In this document: piece after piece, positions 7,578-15,415 of the stretch
Position numbering within the stretch: position 1 is the stretch's first letter
Layout: the number at the start of each line of letters is the position of its first letter
Assembly: GCA_035535015.1 (NCBI GenBank)
Contig: DATLQU010000030.1
Location: 1-62,890, forward strand
DNA length: 62,890 nucleotides
Source: Palsa-661 sp035535015
GTDB lineage: Bacteria > Actinomycetota > Acidimicrobiia > Acidimicrobiales > UBA8190
Reading direction: 5' to 3'
Position numbers and translations under genes: made by a program
The notes under the pieces: generated by a model
What the model was told of the DNA's origin: nothing
Seen by the model: the letters and a program-made list of their open reading frames with translations, nothing else
Databases searched by the model: none

Positions 7578-8531
7578 TCAGGGGGTCGGAGCGAGGCCCT
7601 CGACGGTGGTGGCCAGGTCGTCACCGCCGGGGAGGAGGGCCAGGACCGGCACCGTCACCCCGTTGTCGACGTAGCGGCCGATATGGCGTCGGCACTCGTC
7701 ATAGGAGCCGTGGATCACGAGGGCGTCGACGACTTCGTCGGGAATGGCGGCCAATGCCGCCTTTCGGTCCCCGGCCCCCCAGGCCGCCCACATCTCCTCG
7801 AGAAGGGGCCCCCGTCCCAACCATCGATGGAATTCGGCGTAGACGGCGACGTTCAGGTAGGCGGCGATACCGATCCGTCCCACGGTGCGGGCCCGCTCGG
7901 TGTCCTCGGTCGGACAGACGAAGATCCGGGCCACGACCTCCTTACCGGGTCCCACCTCCCGGACGGTGGTGGACACGTCCTCGGCCGAGAGCCAGTTGAT
8001 GATGGCGCCGTCGGATTCCCGACCGGCCAGACGCAGCATGCCCGGACGGAGGGCAGCCACATAGACCGGAGGGATCTGGGCGGGAGGACGGCCGAGACGG
8101 AAACCGTGGACGGCGAAGGTCTCGTACTCGACGTCCACCTTCTCGCCGGTGAGGGCCAGACGGAGAAAGCGGACCGTGTCCCTGACACGCTTGTAGGGCT
8201 CGTCGAACGCAACCGCATTCCACCGCTCGACGATGACGTCGGAGGACGACCCCACACCGAGGGCGAAACGTCCGGGGGCGAGCTCGGCCATGGTCGCCGC
8301 CTGCATGGCCAGCAGTCCAGGACCCCGGGTGTAGACGGGCACGACCGCCGTTCCCAGTTGCAGAGAGGGGGCGGCCACGGCGGCCAGGGCCAGAGGGGTG
8401 AAGCCGTCGGCGCCGTTCGCTTCACCCGTCCAGACGTCGGTGTAGCCGAGCTCGGCCAGGCGCTCGTACCAGGCCCAATGTTCGGTCAGAGGGACATGAT
8501 CAAAAGGAACGGTGATCCCGTATCGATCCAC
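7578..8531 (-). CDS. LLM class F420-dependent oxidoreductase
   Basis: A luciferase-like protein of 317 residues starting with a GTG that gives MDRYGITVPFDH. The frame stays open far upstream to 9056, but that region is arginine/proline-rich, antisense to another gene and unlike the family, so the start is placed at 8531 (a second GTG at 8534 is possible). Landmarks are YTDVWTGEANGADGFTPL, LQLGTAVVPVYTRGP, GRFALGVGSSSD and PPVYVAALRPGMLRLAG. The substrate is unknown. Confidence 0.85.
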   Translation of the reverse strand: MDRYGITVPFDHVPLTEHWAWYERLAELGYTDVWTGEANGADGFTPLALAAVAAPSLQLGTAVVPVYTRGPGLLAMQAATMAELAPGRFALGVGSSSDVIVERWNAVAFDEPYKRVRDTVRFLRLALTGEKVDVEYETFAVHGFRLGRPPAQIPPVYVAALRPGMLRLAGRESDGAIINWLSAEDVSTTVREVGPGKEVVARIFVCPTEDTERARTVGRIGIAAYLNVAVYAEFHRWLGRGPLLEEMWAAWGAGDRKAALAAIPDEVVDALVIHGSYDECRRHIGRYVDNGVTVPVLALLPGGDDLATTVEGLAPTP

Positions 8532-8567
8532 CACCAGAGTGTTACACCCTGCTGACACTCTGGACCG

Positions 8568-8894
8568 GTGACAGAGACCCGGAAAGCGCCTCAGCGCACA
8601 CGCCAGTACCAGCCCCCTTTGCCCTGGAACGGCGACCCCGGCCTGGCTCCGGCCCGGGTCGGACGACCGCCGGCCGCGGCGAAGTCCCCCTCGACCACGA
8701 AGAGCCATCAGATTGCCGCGGAAAGTCGCCATGCCACGGGACCGACCCCGACGCCACGGCGGGCTGTGGCCTATGGCGACTGGCGTCTGGACGAGAAGAC
8801 CCGCCGGGCCGGGCGTCAAGGCGTGGCCGCGGCCCGGGCCGCCCTGGCCGGCGCCACCGGGCCCGGGGAACGTCGGCGGGCTGACGCCGCATGA
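8568..8894 (+). CDS. hypothetical protein, basic linker with conserved-looking C-terminal helix
   Basis: A 108-residue frame starting at a GTG 36 bp from the divergent oxidoreductase. The first 65 residues are Pro/Arg/Ala-rich and look disordered. The C-terminal segment YGDWRLDEKTRRAGRQGV followed by AAARAAL looks like a real amphipathic helix and resembles short actinobacterial hypotheticals I have seen; that recollection is unverified. It stops 70 bp before the ChbG-like gene, which suggests co-transcription. No function is proposed. Confidence 0.5.
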   Translation: MTETRKAPQRTRQYQPPLPWNGDPGLAPARVGRPPAAAKSPSTTKSHQIAAESRHATGPTPTPRRAVAYGDWRLDEKTRRAGRQGVAAARAALAGATGPGERRRADAA

Positions 8895-8964
8895 TCCGCT
8901 CCCCGACCACCTGGCACCGCCGACGCGGCCCGTTACGACGCTTTCAGCCGCTACCGTCACGGTC

Positions 8965-9831
8965 ATGCCGTCGCTCGCCGAACGCCTGGGGCACCCGGCC
9001 GACGCCAAGCTTCTGATCCTCAACTGCGACGACCTCGGCTTCTGCCACGCCGCCAATGTCGGGGTCTACGAGGCCCTGCGCGACGGTCTGGCCACCAGTG
9101 CGAGCCTGATGGTGCCGTGCCCCTGGGCACGGGAGGCGGCGGCAGGATACCGAGGTGAGGACGTCGGCGTGCACCTGACGGTGAACTCCGAGCACGATCT
9201 CTACCGGTGGGGACCGATCACCCATGCCCCGTCGCTCCTGGACGGCGACGGCGGTTTCCCCCGGACCGTGGCCGATGTCTGGGACCACGCCGACCTGGAC
9301 GAGGTTCGCCGTGAGTGCCGGGCCCAGATCGAGCGGGCCATCCTGTGGGGATTCGACGTCAGCCATCTCGATGCCCACATGGAGACCATGCAGATCAAGT
9401 CCGAATTCTTCGACGTGTATCTCGACCTGGCCGTCGAATTCCGGCTCCCTCTGCGGCTCTCCGGACCGGCCACCGAGAACCTGATCGGCTTCCCCTTCCG
9501 GTCCCTGGCGGCTGACGCCGGCGTCCTCTTCCCGAACGAATTCGTCTCCGTCACCGGCGTGGGGAGCCGTCAGGTCCTGCTCGGGGCCATCGGGGAGATC
9601 GGCCCCGGGGTGACCGAGGCGTACCTGCACCCCGCCGTGGACAGCTCTGAACTCCAGGCCATGGCGGCCGACTGGGAGAACCGGGTCGACGACCACCGGC
9701 TCCTGGTCGACGACCGGGAGCTGAGCGACGCCATCACCGCCGCCGGGATCACGCTCATCGGTTACCGCGAGTTGCGGGACCTGATGCGGGCCCAGAGCCA
9801 AGAGACCGTGCTCAGAATCAGAACTCGGTGA
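8965..9831 (+). CDS. ChbG/YdjC-family polysaccharide deacetylase
   Basis: A 288-residue protein with the metal-site motifs of the ChbG/YdjC carbohydrate deacetylase family: ILNCDDLGFCHAANVGV (DD near residues 20-21), VGVHLTVNSE and DVSHLDAHMETM (HxDxH). These enzymes remove acetyl groups from N-acetylated oligosaccharides such as diacetylchitobiose; the substrate here is unknown. ATG 8965 is chosen because it starts just before the first strand. The last 14 bp overlap the convergent SCP2-like gene. Confidence 0.85.
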   Translation: MPSLAERLGHPADAKLLILNCDDLGFCHAANVGVYEALRDGLATSASLMVPCPWAREAAAGYRGEDVGVHLTVNSEHDLYRWGPITHAPSLLDGDGGFPRTVADVWDHADLDEVRRECRAQIERAILWGFDVSHLDAHMETMQIKSEFFDVYLDLAVEFRLPLRLSGPATENLIGFPFRSLAADAGVLFPNEFVSVTGVGSRQVLLGAIGEIGPGVTEAYLHPAVDSSELQAMAADWENRVDDHRLLVDDRELSDAITAAGITLIGYRELRDLMRAQSQETVLRIRTR

Positions 9832-10204
9832 TGGCGGCGATCTCGGTCTGAAGCTGCTTGTACTCGGGAGCGTTGGTGATGGGAAGCAGGGCCATGACCT
9901 TGGCCATGTTTCCGGTCACCTTGACTTTCCCCTGCATGAAGGCGGCGTTGGCGTCCAGATCGCCCTTTTGGATGTTGACGGCGTCGTCGTAGCCGGTCGT
10001 GAGGGTCACTTCGGCGTCATCGAGGTGCCCCAGCTGGCTCTCGGTCAGCTTTCCGTTCTCGAGGATCCAGTAGTACTCGATGTCCCCGTCCGGCGCGCCG
10101 GTCACCACGTACTGCATCCGGGCCGACGCTCCGGCACGCTCGGGCTGGCCCTCGGACATCTTCCTGGCCTCGTCGAGCCAGTCCTGGGTGAGCCACTTCG
10201 ACAT
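9818..10204 (-). CDS. SCP2 sterol-binding domain protein
   Basis: A 128-residue protein starting MSKWLTQDWLDEARKM. The pattern YVVTGAPDGDIEYYWILENG, then AEVTLTTGYDDAVNIQKGDL, then AAFMQGKVKVTGNMAKVMAL is the SCP2 lipid-binding fold in its short single-domain form. It probably binds a hydrophobic ligand in the cytoplasm; the ligand is unknown. It sits between a deacetylase and the mycothiol amidase, with 82 bp upstream to the latter. Confidence 0.88.
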   Translation of the reverse strand: MSKWLTQDWLDEARKMSEGQPERAGASARMQYVVTGAPDGDIEYYWILENGKLTESQLGHLDDAEVTLTTGYDDAVNIQKGDLDANAAFMQGKVKVTGNMAKVMALLPITNAPEYKQLQTEIAAITEF

Positions 10205-10286
10205 GTCGTCCCTCCGGGGGTTCTCGCTCTGGGCCGCCGCCTGCGAGGCCCGGCGGGCCCAGCGGTCGCCACATCGTCACGGCATA

Positions 10287-11177
10287 TTACCGAGCAGCGA
10301 GGTCCCGCACACCGGCAAAAAGGTCATCTTCGACGAGCGAAGCGCCGGTGTCGGCGGGGTGGCCCACGGCACTGCGGGCCAGGATGTACTCGTCGACGGG
10401 ATGAACGGTACGGGCCACTTCGGGGGGTAGGCCGAACCAGAAGGGCGAAGTGGGGTCGACCTGGGTGCAATGGGCGAGGAGCGCCTCCCGGCGGACATCG
10501 CCGTAGTCCGAGACGTCGATCGCGGTCGTGTACTCGTTGGTGTTCGCCGCCGCTCTCTCCAACCAGGCGGTGTCGAACGGGGAGTCCAGCCCGAGCTCGA
10601 CGAACTTCTCGTGCATGGCCACGATCCGGGCGCCTGACCAGCCGACGTAATAGAGCTTGAGCGGTGTCCAGGGCTCTCCGGCGTCGGGGAAGAGCGTCGG
10701 GTCGGCGGCGGCATCGAAGGCGATGACCGAGATCTCGTGGACACGTAGGTGGTCGGGGTGGGGATAGCCCTTCTGGTCGTCGCCGTAGGTCACGATGACC
10801 TGGGGACGCTCGTGACGGATGATGGCAACCAGACGGCCGACCGCCTCGTCGAGCGGGGCCCGGGCGAAACAGTCGGGCCGGGCGTTGGCCGGGGTGTCGG
10901 GCATCCCCGAGTCCCGGTAGCCGAGCATGACGACTTCGTCGTAGCCGATGACCGAGGTGGCGGCCGCCAGTTCTCCCATCCGGACGGCGGCCAGGTTGGC
11001 CCGCACCTCGGGTGAGTCGAGGGCCGGATTCAAGATGTCGCCCTCCTCGCCCCCGGTGCAGCAGACGAGCACCGTCCGGACACCCTCGGCGTGGTAGCGG
11101 GCGATCGTGCCCGGGCCCTTCGACGCCTCGTCGTCGGGGTGGGCATGGACAGTGAGGAGGCAAAGAGGCGCTGTCAT
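10287..11177 (-). CDS. mca: mycothiol S-conjugate amidase (PIG-L/LmbE family)
   Basis: A 296-residue member of the MshB/Mca zinc amidase family. The metal-binding AHPDDE lies at residues 11-16 (LLTVHAHPDDEASKGPGTIA), with VLVCCTGGEEGDI and a late HPDH in KGYPHPDHLRVHE. Mca cleaves mycothiol conjugates to release mercapturates in detoxification. The closely related MshB works in mycothiol synthesis, so the choice between the two needs a tree. ATG 11177 is chosen; the open frame extends further upstream but is Arg/Pro-rich there. Confidence 0.82.
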   Translation of the reverse strand: MTAPLCLLTVHAHPDDEASKGPGTIARYHAEGVRTVLVCCTGGEEGDILNPALDSPEVRANLAAVRMGELAAATSVIGYDEVVMLGYRDSGMPDTPANARPDCFARAPLDEAVGRLVAIIRHERPQVIVTYGDDQKGYPHPDHLRVHEISVIAFDAAADPTLFPDAGEPWTPLKLYYVGWSGARIVAMHEKFVELGLDSPFDTAWLERAAANTNEYTTAIDVSDYGDVRREALLAHCTQVDPTSPFWFGLPPEVARTVHPVDEYILARSAVGHPADTGASLVEDDLFAGVRDLAAR

Positions 11178-11389
11178 GTCGCCCACGGTACCCGGCGAGC
11201 GCAGCGTCCTCTTCACGTCAGTATCGCCGCCGCCGGCGGCGGAATTGGTCGTCGACCTGCACATGAGCGCCGGCGGCGGCGCCCCTCGGGGCATCCGGGT
11301 GCGGTAACGCCGATGGTGGGCTCCCCTATGCTCATCAGTGGCAGCTGAGGCACCCATGGTGACTCCTACCAGGAAAGGGATGGCACGCC

Positions 11390-12244
11390 ATGGGCGTGAT
11401 GCAGCGCTTGTTGAACATCTTCCGGGCCAAGGCCAACACGGTTCTCGACCGGGCCGAGGATCCGCGCGACACGCTCGATCTGTCCTACGAGAAGCAACTC
11501 GAGAACCTCCAGAAGATCCGGCGCAGCGTGGCCGAGGTGGGCACCGCCCGCAAGCGGATCGAAATGCAGGCCTCGCAGCTCGAACAGCAGGCCGGCAAGC
11601 TGCAGGACCAGGCCCGGCAGGCTCTCGGACAGGACAGGGAGGATCTCGCCCGCGAGGCGCTCTCCCGGCGGGCGGCCATCGGAGCCGAGCTGACGGACCT
11701 GCACGCTCAGCAGGACCAGATCGCCGACCAGGAACAGAAGCTCGTCCAAACCGCCCAACACCTGCAGACCCAGGTGGCGGCCTTCCGGACCCGGAAGGAG
11801 ACCATGAAGGCGACGTACACGGCGGCCCAGGCCCAGGCCAGCATCGGTGAGGCGGCGGCCGGGATCTCACGGTCGATGGGCGACGCCGGTCAGACCATCC
11901 AGCGGGCCCAGGACAAGATCGCCGACATGCAGGCCCGGGCCGGCGCAATCGACGAGCTGCTGGCATCGGGTGCTCTGACCGATCTGAGTTCGAGCACAGA
12001 CGACATCCAGGCGCAACTGGACAAGGTGGCCGGAACCGCCCAAGTGGAAGCCGAGCTGGCCATGATGAAGAAGGAGCTCGGCGTGACCTCAACCGCCGGG
12101 CTTCCGGCGGCACCGGCCCCCCGGTCGCCCGGCGTCGGATCCGCTGACTCCGCTGCCTCCGCTGCCTCCGCTGCCTCCGCTGCCTCGTCGACCGAGACGG
12201 CACCCAGTCCCCATCCCACCAACCAACCCGAGGTAACCATCTGA
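11390..12244 (+). CDS. pspA: PspA/IM30 family envelope-stress protein
   Basis: A 284-residue coiled-coil protein starting MGVMQRLLNIFRAKANTVLD, the amphipathic PspA/Vipp1 N terminus, followed by charged heptads such as AQQDQIADQEQKLVQTAQHL. It binds membranes and stabilises them under stress in known homologues. A Ser/Ala linker (about residues 250-265) encoded by a 9-bp repeat precedes the end. The TGA overlaps the next ATG, so translation of htpX is coupled. The ribosome site AGGAAAGGG is slightly distant; ATG at 11399 is an alternative start. Confidence 0.92.
   Translation: MGVMQRLLNIFRAKANTVLDRAEDPRDTLDLSYEKQLENLQKIRRSVAEVGTARKRIEMQASQLEQQAGKLQDQARQALGQDREDLAREALSRRAAIGAELTDLHAQQDQIADQEQKLVQTAQHLQTQVAAFRTRKETMKATYTAAQAQASIGEAAAGISRSMGDAGQTIQRAQDKIADMQARAGAIDELLASGALTDLSSSTDDIQAQLDKVAGTAQVEAELAMMKKELGVTSTAGLPAAPAPRSPGVGSADSAASAASAASAASSTETAPSPHPTNQPEVTI
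12140..12184 (+). repeat. in-frame 9-bp tandem repeat x5 in pspA
   Basis: Five units of tccgctgcc (the first ends gac) encode the run Ser-Ala-(Ala/Asp). The array lies in the C-terminal linker of PspA, outside the coiled coil. Confidence 0.95.
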
Positions 12245-13176
12245 TGGCGATTTCCCGCCGAATCCCCGCGGACCGCGGACTCACATTCCGAATGTTCCTG
12301 ACCGGATTCTTCATCGTGCTGCTCTATGCGGCCGTCATCGGGATCCTCTTCGCGCTGCACCTGAAAATCGGTTTCATCATCTTCATCGCCGTCGCCGTGG
12401 CCTTCGCCCAGTACTGGTTCTCCGACAAGATCGCTCTGTGGGGAATGCACGGCCACATCGTGACCCCTGAGCAGGAGCCCGAGCTGCACGGGATCATCGA
12501 CCGGTTGTGCGCCCTGGCCGATATGAAGAAGCCGCGGGTGGCCATCGCCGAGGTCGACATGCCGAACGCCTTCGCCACCGGGCGCAATCCCAACAACGCC
12601 GTGGTCTGCGCCACCCGGGGCATCATGCGTCGCCTCGAGGAACCGGAACTCGAGGCCGTGCTGGCCCACGAAATCTCCCATGTGGCGCACCGCGACGTGG
12701 CCGTCATGACCATTGCCAGCTTCCTGGGCATGATCGCCGGCCTGCTCACCCGCGTGATGCTCTATGCCGGGCTCTTCGGCGGCTTCGGCGGTGGGAACAA
12801 CAACAACAACCAGGGAGGGAACCAGACGGCGCTGATCGAGATGGCCGTGCTGGTCGTGTCCGCTGTGGTCTACGCCATCAGTTTCGTGCTGACGATGGCC
12901 CTGTCCCGCTACCGAGAGTTGGCCGCCGACCGTTCGGGGGCCATCCTGATCGGACGGCCGTCGCTTCTCGCCTCGGCCCTGGTCAAGGTGACGGGCGAGA
13001 TGAGCCGGATCCCGACCCGCGACCTCCGTTCGGCAGAACACTTCAACGCCTTCTACTTCTCCCCGGCCATCTCCAATGGCACCAGCTTGTCCTCGCTGTT
13101 CTCGACACATCCGCCCCTGCAGAAGCGGCTCGACGCCTTGGCCAAGCTCGAGGCGGAGATGAACCAGGCACCGTGA
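12244..13176 (+). CDS. htpX: HtpX-like M48 zinc metalloprotease
   Basis: A membrane protease of 310 residues. Two N-terminal membrane helices (FLTGFFIVLLYAAVIGILFA and IGFIIFIAVAVAFAQYWF) are followed by the soluble part with the zinc motif HEISHVAHRD near residues 141-150 and the third ligand region SRYRELAADRSG. Two further helices lie between. HtpX degrades misfolded membrane proteins. An unusual GGFGGGNNNNNQGGNQ loop sits between helices 3 and 4. The start overlaps the pspA stop. Confidence 0.93.
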   Translation: MAISRRIPADRGLTFRMFLTGFFIVLLYAAVIGILFALHLKIGFIIFIAVAVAFAQYWFSDKIALWGMHGHIVTPEQEPELHGIIDRLCALADMKKPRVAIAEVDMPNAFATGRNPNNAVVCATRGIMRRLEEPELEAVLAHEISHVAHRDVAVMTIASFLGMIAGLLTRVMLYAGLFGGFGGGNNNNNQGGNQTALIEMAVLVVSAVVYAISFVLTMALSRYRELAADRSGAILIGRPSLLASALVKVTGEMSRIPTRDLRSAEHFNAFYFSPAISNGTSLSSLFSTHPPLQKRLDALAKLEAEMNQAP

Positions 13177-13204
13177 TCCGACGACCGACGGTCGGAACCC
13201 GCTG

Positions 13205-14020
13205 ATGCGTATCTTCGACACCTTGCTCGGCCGGACGAAGCCGGTACGGGCCAACCTGGACGCGCTCTTCGCCCTTCCGTCCGCCGCCGTCACCCTGCAG
13301 GTCAGTGCCGGGCTCGTTTCGACGCGGAAGGCGGGGGTCTGCTTCAAGCCTCCCTCGGGCCAGAACTTCACCGACATGCAGAACGAGCTCGAGAAGCTCC
13401 TCGAGTTGGGTGATCCGGCCACACCGTCTGTGCTCACACCGTCTGTGCTCACACCGTCTGAGCTCACACCGTCTGAGCTCACACCGTCTGTGCTCACACC
13501 GTCTGAGCTCACACCGTCTGCGGCCGCCACCCCTGCCACTGACCCCACCTCGGCCACCACGCCGACCCCGGCGACGCCGCCCGCCACAACACCTCCGGCC
13601 TCGACACCCGCCGCCGGCGGCAACACCTTGACGGTGCGTCACGTCGGAGACCGATTCGGCTACCGCTGGATCCTGGTCGAGGGTGGTGACATCGACGACC
13701 TGGTGACCCGGGTGCACATGGTGCATTCCTCGCTCGAGGATGCCGGGTGGAGCCCTCAGCTGCTGTGCTCGGTTTTCGGATTCGCACCAGGTGGGGCGGC
13801 GGAAATCGACTCCCACACCGACGGCACCCTGGCCGTGACCCGGCCGATCTTCCTGGTCTACCTGGCCAAGCAGGGCACCTTCTACCCTTTCGCGCCGACG
13901 GGGAACGAGCAACGCGACACGGAGCTCGAGCTGCGGATCCGGGGCGTCCTGGGTACCGATCTGCCCGTCGAGTCCGACCTGAGCCGCTGGTTTCCCATCT
14001 GGGACCTTCCCGTCGCCTGA
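13205..14020 (+). CDS. pspAB: PspA-associated protein PspAB with repeat insertion
   Basis: The N part (MRIFDTLLGRTKPVRANLDA, FALPSAAVTLQ) and the C part (RFGYRWILVEG, SLEDAGWSPQLLCSVFGF, VYLAKQGTFYPFAPTG, RWFPIWDLPVA) match the actinobacterial PspAB protein encoded beside pspA and htpX. Its molecular role is not established. From memory the family is near 190-200 residues; this one has 271, the excess being a low-complexity insertion at about residues 72-140 made of LTPSV/LTPSE repeats and a Thr/Pro/Ala run. The start lies 28 bp after htpX, the third gene of the operon. Confidence 0.85.
   Translation: MRIFDTLLGRTKPVRANLDALFALPSAAVTLQVSAGLVSTRKAGVCFKPPSGQNFTDMQNELEKLLELGDPATPSVLTPSVLTPSELTPSELTPSVLTPSELTPSAAATPATDPTSATTPTPATPPATTPPASTPAAGGNTLTVRHVGDRFGYRWILVEGGDIDDLVTRVHMVHSSLEDAGWSPQLLCSVFGFAPGGAAEIDSHTDGTLAVTRPIFLVYLAKQGTFYPFAPTGNEQRDTELELRIRGVLGTDLPVESDLSRWFPIWDLPVA
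13421..13520 (+). repeat. in-frame 15-bp tandem array in pspAB
   Basis: 6.7 copies of acaccgtctgtgctc, with gagctc replacing gtgctc in copies 3, 4 and 6, encode TPSVL or TPSEL. The array is followed by a degenerate Thr/Pro/Ala-rich stretch. It joins the two conserved halves of PspAB and keeps the frame. Confidence 0.97.
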
Positions 14021-15031
14021 TCAAACCCGGCCGTAGGGGTCCCAGGCCGCCGGGCCCCGGTCCAACAAGGCCAACTGGGCCCTGACCATCTCGATCAGGC
14101 GATTGGGTTCGATGGTGGTGGTCATATCGCCTCCGACGAGATGAAGCGACCCCGTGATGGAGCCGGCGCCGTCGAAGCGCCAGCGTGACGATCCCTCTTC
14201 CGCGGTGGTGAGCACCGACGCCAGGGGTTCCAGATCGACGCGCCGGCGGGGACGGCGGGTGGCCATGCGCACCCAGGACTCGTAGCGGTAGCGCAACTCC
14301 ATGCGGCCGTCGGCCAGGGTGGCCACGCGCAGACGATCAGTGGCGCTGTGCACGGCGGCCGGATGGACGGGTGACGACAACCATGTCTGTCGACGATCAC
14401 GGCCGGAATCCACTCTGACGACGGCCAAGTCGAGATCGGGAAACTCCTCCATAGTGACGGTACCGTCGGCCAAGGCCCGGACCGAGGCCTCATAGGCGCC
14501 ATATTCTGCGCCCCACAGCCGCTCGAAATTCTCCGGCTGGTCCGCCAGCTCGACGAGGACGTCCAGCGCACGGGAGGTCACCACGCCGCAGTACGCGAAC
14601 CGATCGGAGACCGGGGCCGACTCGCTCTCGTCGAGGGCGTTGAGGGCGAAGGCGATGAGTGCGGCGGAGCGATCGGTGACCACGTCGAAGTCGCCGACCC
14701 GGGCCGCTTCGACAAGGACCGGCCCGTGTTCAGCGTCCAGCCCCTCGATCACGAGCAGGCCCAGGGCCACCACGCCATCGACGTCGTAATGATCGATCGA
14801 GGCCACGTCGGCGGGTGGGAGCGCCACTGCACCGGCCAAGGCGTGCCGGACGATCTCGGCGGAGAGATCGCCGCCAAGCAACAGTGGGGTGGGCGTGCCG
14901 GGCCAATGAGAGAGGGTGTAGACGGTCCCCGGACGGGCGGCACCATCGACGATGACATGGGGCTCACCTCTGAGGAGGTGGGCCGGGACGTAACGGCTGG
15001 GCGTCCGCCACGGCGGTCGAGACCTACGCAC
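14021..15031 (-). CDS. actinobacterial protein of unknown function (possibly DUF6687) with a DHH-like motif
   Basis: About 336 residues. No known catalytic family was recognised with certainty; the pattern LSHWPGTPTP then SIDHYDVDGVVALGLLVIEG recalls the group databases call DUF6687, which is unverified. The HYDVDGV stretch resembles the DxDG motif of DHH phosphoesterases, and the text after it could hold a metal site, but I do not see the full DHH set. The start is uncertain: GTG 15031 is used, TTG 15049 is possible. It stops one base after the convergent pspAB stop. Confidence 0.6.
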   Translation of the reverse strand: MRRSRPPWRTPSRYVPAHLLRGEPHVIVDGAARPGTVYTLSHWPGTPTPLLLGGDLSAEIVRHALAGAVALPPADVASIDHYDVDGVVALGLLVIEGLDAEHGPVLVEAARVGDFDVVTDRSAALIAFALNALDESESAPVSDRFAYCGVVTSRALDVLVELADQPENFERLWGAEYGAYEASVRALADGTVTMEEFPDLDLAVVRVDSGRDRRQTWLSSPVHPAAVHSATDRLRVATLADGRMELRYRYESWVRMATRRPRRRVDLEPLASVLTTAEEGSSRWRFDGAGSITGSLHLVGGDMTTTIEPNRLIEMVRAQLALLDRGPAAWDPYGRV

Positions 15032-15070
15032 GGCGCCCCGCGGTGGCAACGGGGAGTGGTGCCGGTGGTG

Positions 15071-15367
15071 TTATGACGCCCCACCCGGCAAGGCGTCGAT
15101 CCGACGGGCCAGGTCCAGATCGGCCTGGGTGAGGCCTCCTTCGGAATGCGTTGACAGGCGCAGTGTCACCCGGTTCCATCGGATGTCGATGTCAGGATGG
15201 TGATCCACCTGCTCGGCCAGGGAACCGACGGCGTTGACATAGGCGAGAGCGTCCGAGAAGGCCCGACCGGTGTGGACCTTTACCAGTTCCTGGCCCTGGC
15301 GGCTCCATCCCATGCCCTGGGCCAGGGCGGCGTCCACGTCGGCGAGGTCAAGAGTGGTCATGACCAT
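15071..15367 (-). CDS. pterin-4a-carbinolamine dehydratase
   Basis: A 98-residue PCD/DCoH fold protein. The signature is visible as EQVDHHPDIDIRWNRVTL followed by STHSEGGLTQADLDLARRID; the histidine pair and the later His form the active site. It dehydrates 4a-hydroxytetrahydropterins. No aromatic amino acid hydroxylase is seen nearby, so a role in molybdopterin or folate salvage, proposed for orphan members, is possible. It lies 48 bp downstream of fumC and 39 bp upstream of the DUF gene on the same strand. Confidence 0.9.
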   Translation of the reverse strand: MVMTTLDLADVDAALAQGMGWSRQGQELVKVHTGRAFSDALAYVNAVGSLAEQVDHHPDIDIRWNRVTLRLSTHSEGGLTQADLDLARRIDALPGGAS

Positions 15368-15415
15368 CAGGCTAACTGGCGAACGGGTTCGACGGCCTCG
15401 GCCCAGGTCGGGTCG

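Noticed and set aside
8532..9056. N-terminal extension of the LLM gene to 492 residues
   Set aside because: The extension is Arg/Pro-rich, lies opposite the ChbG-like gene and the small basic gene, and the LLM fold starts at 8531.
11227..11242. Perfect 16-bp palindrome upstream of pspA as an operator
   Set aside because: It is made only of ccg/cgg steps, common in this base composition, and no second copy is seen.
11227..11389. Promoter or riboswitch before pspA
   Set aside because: No convincing -10/-35 pair or structured leader could be read by eye.
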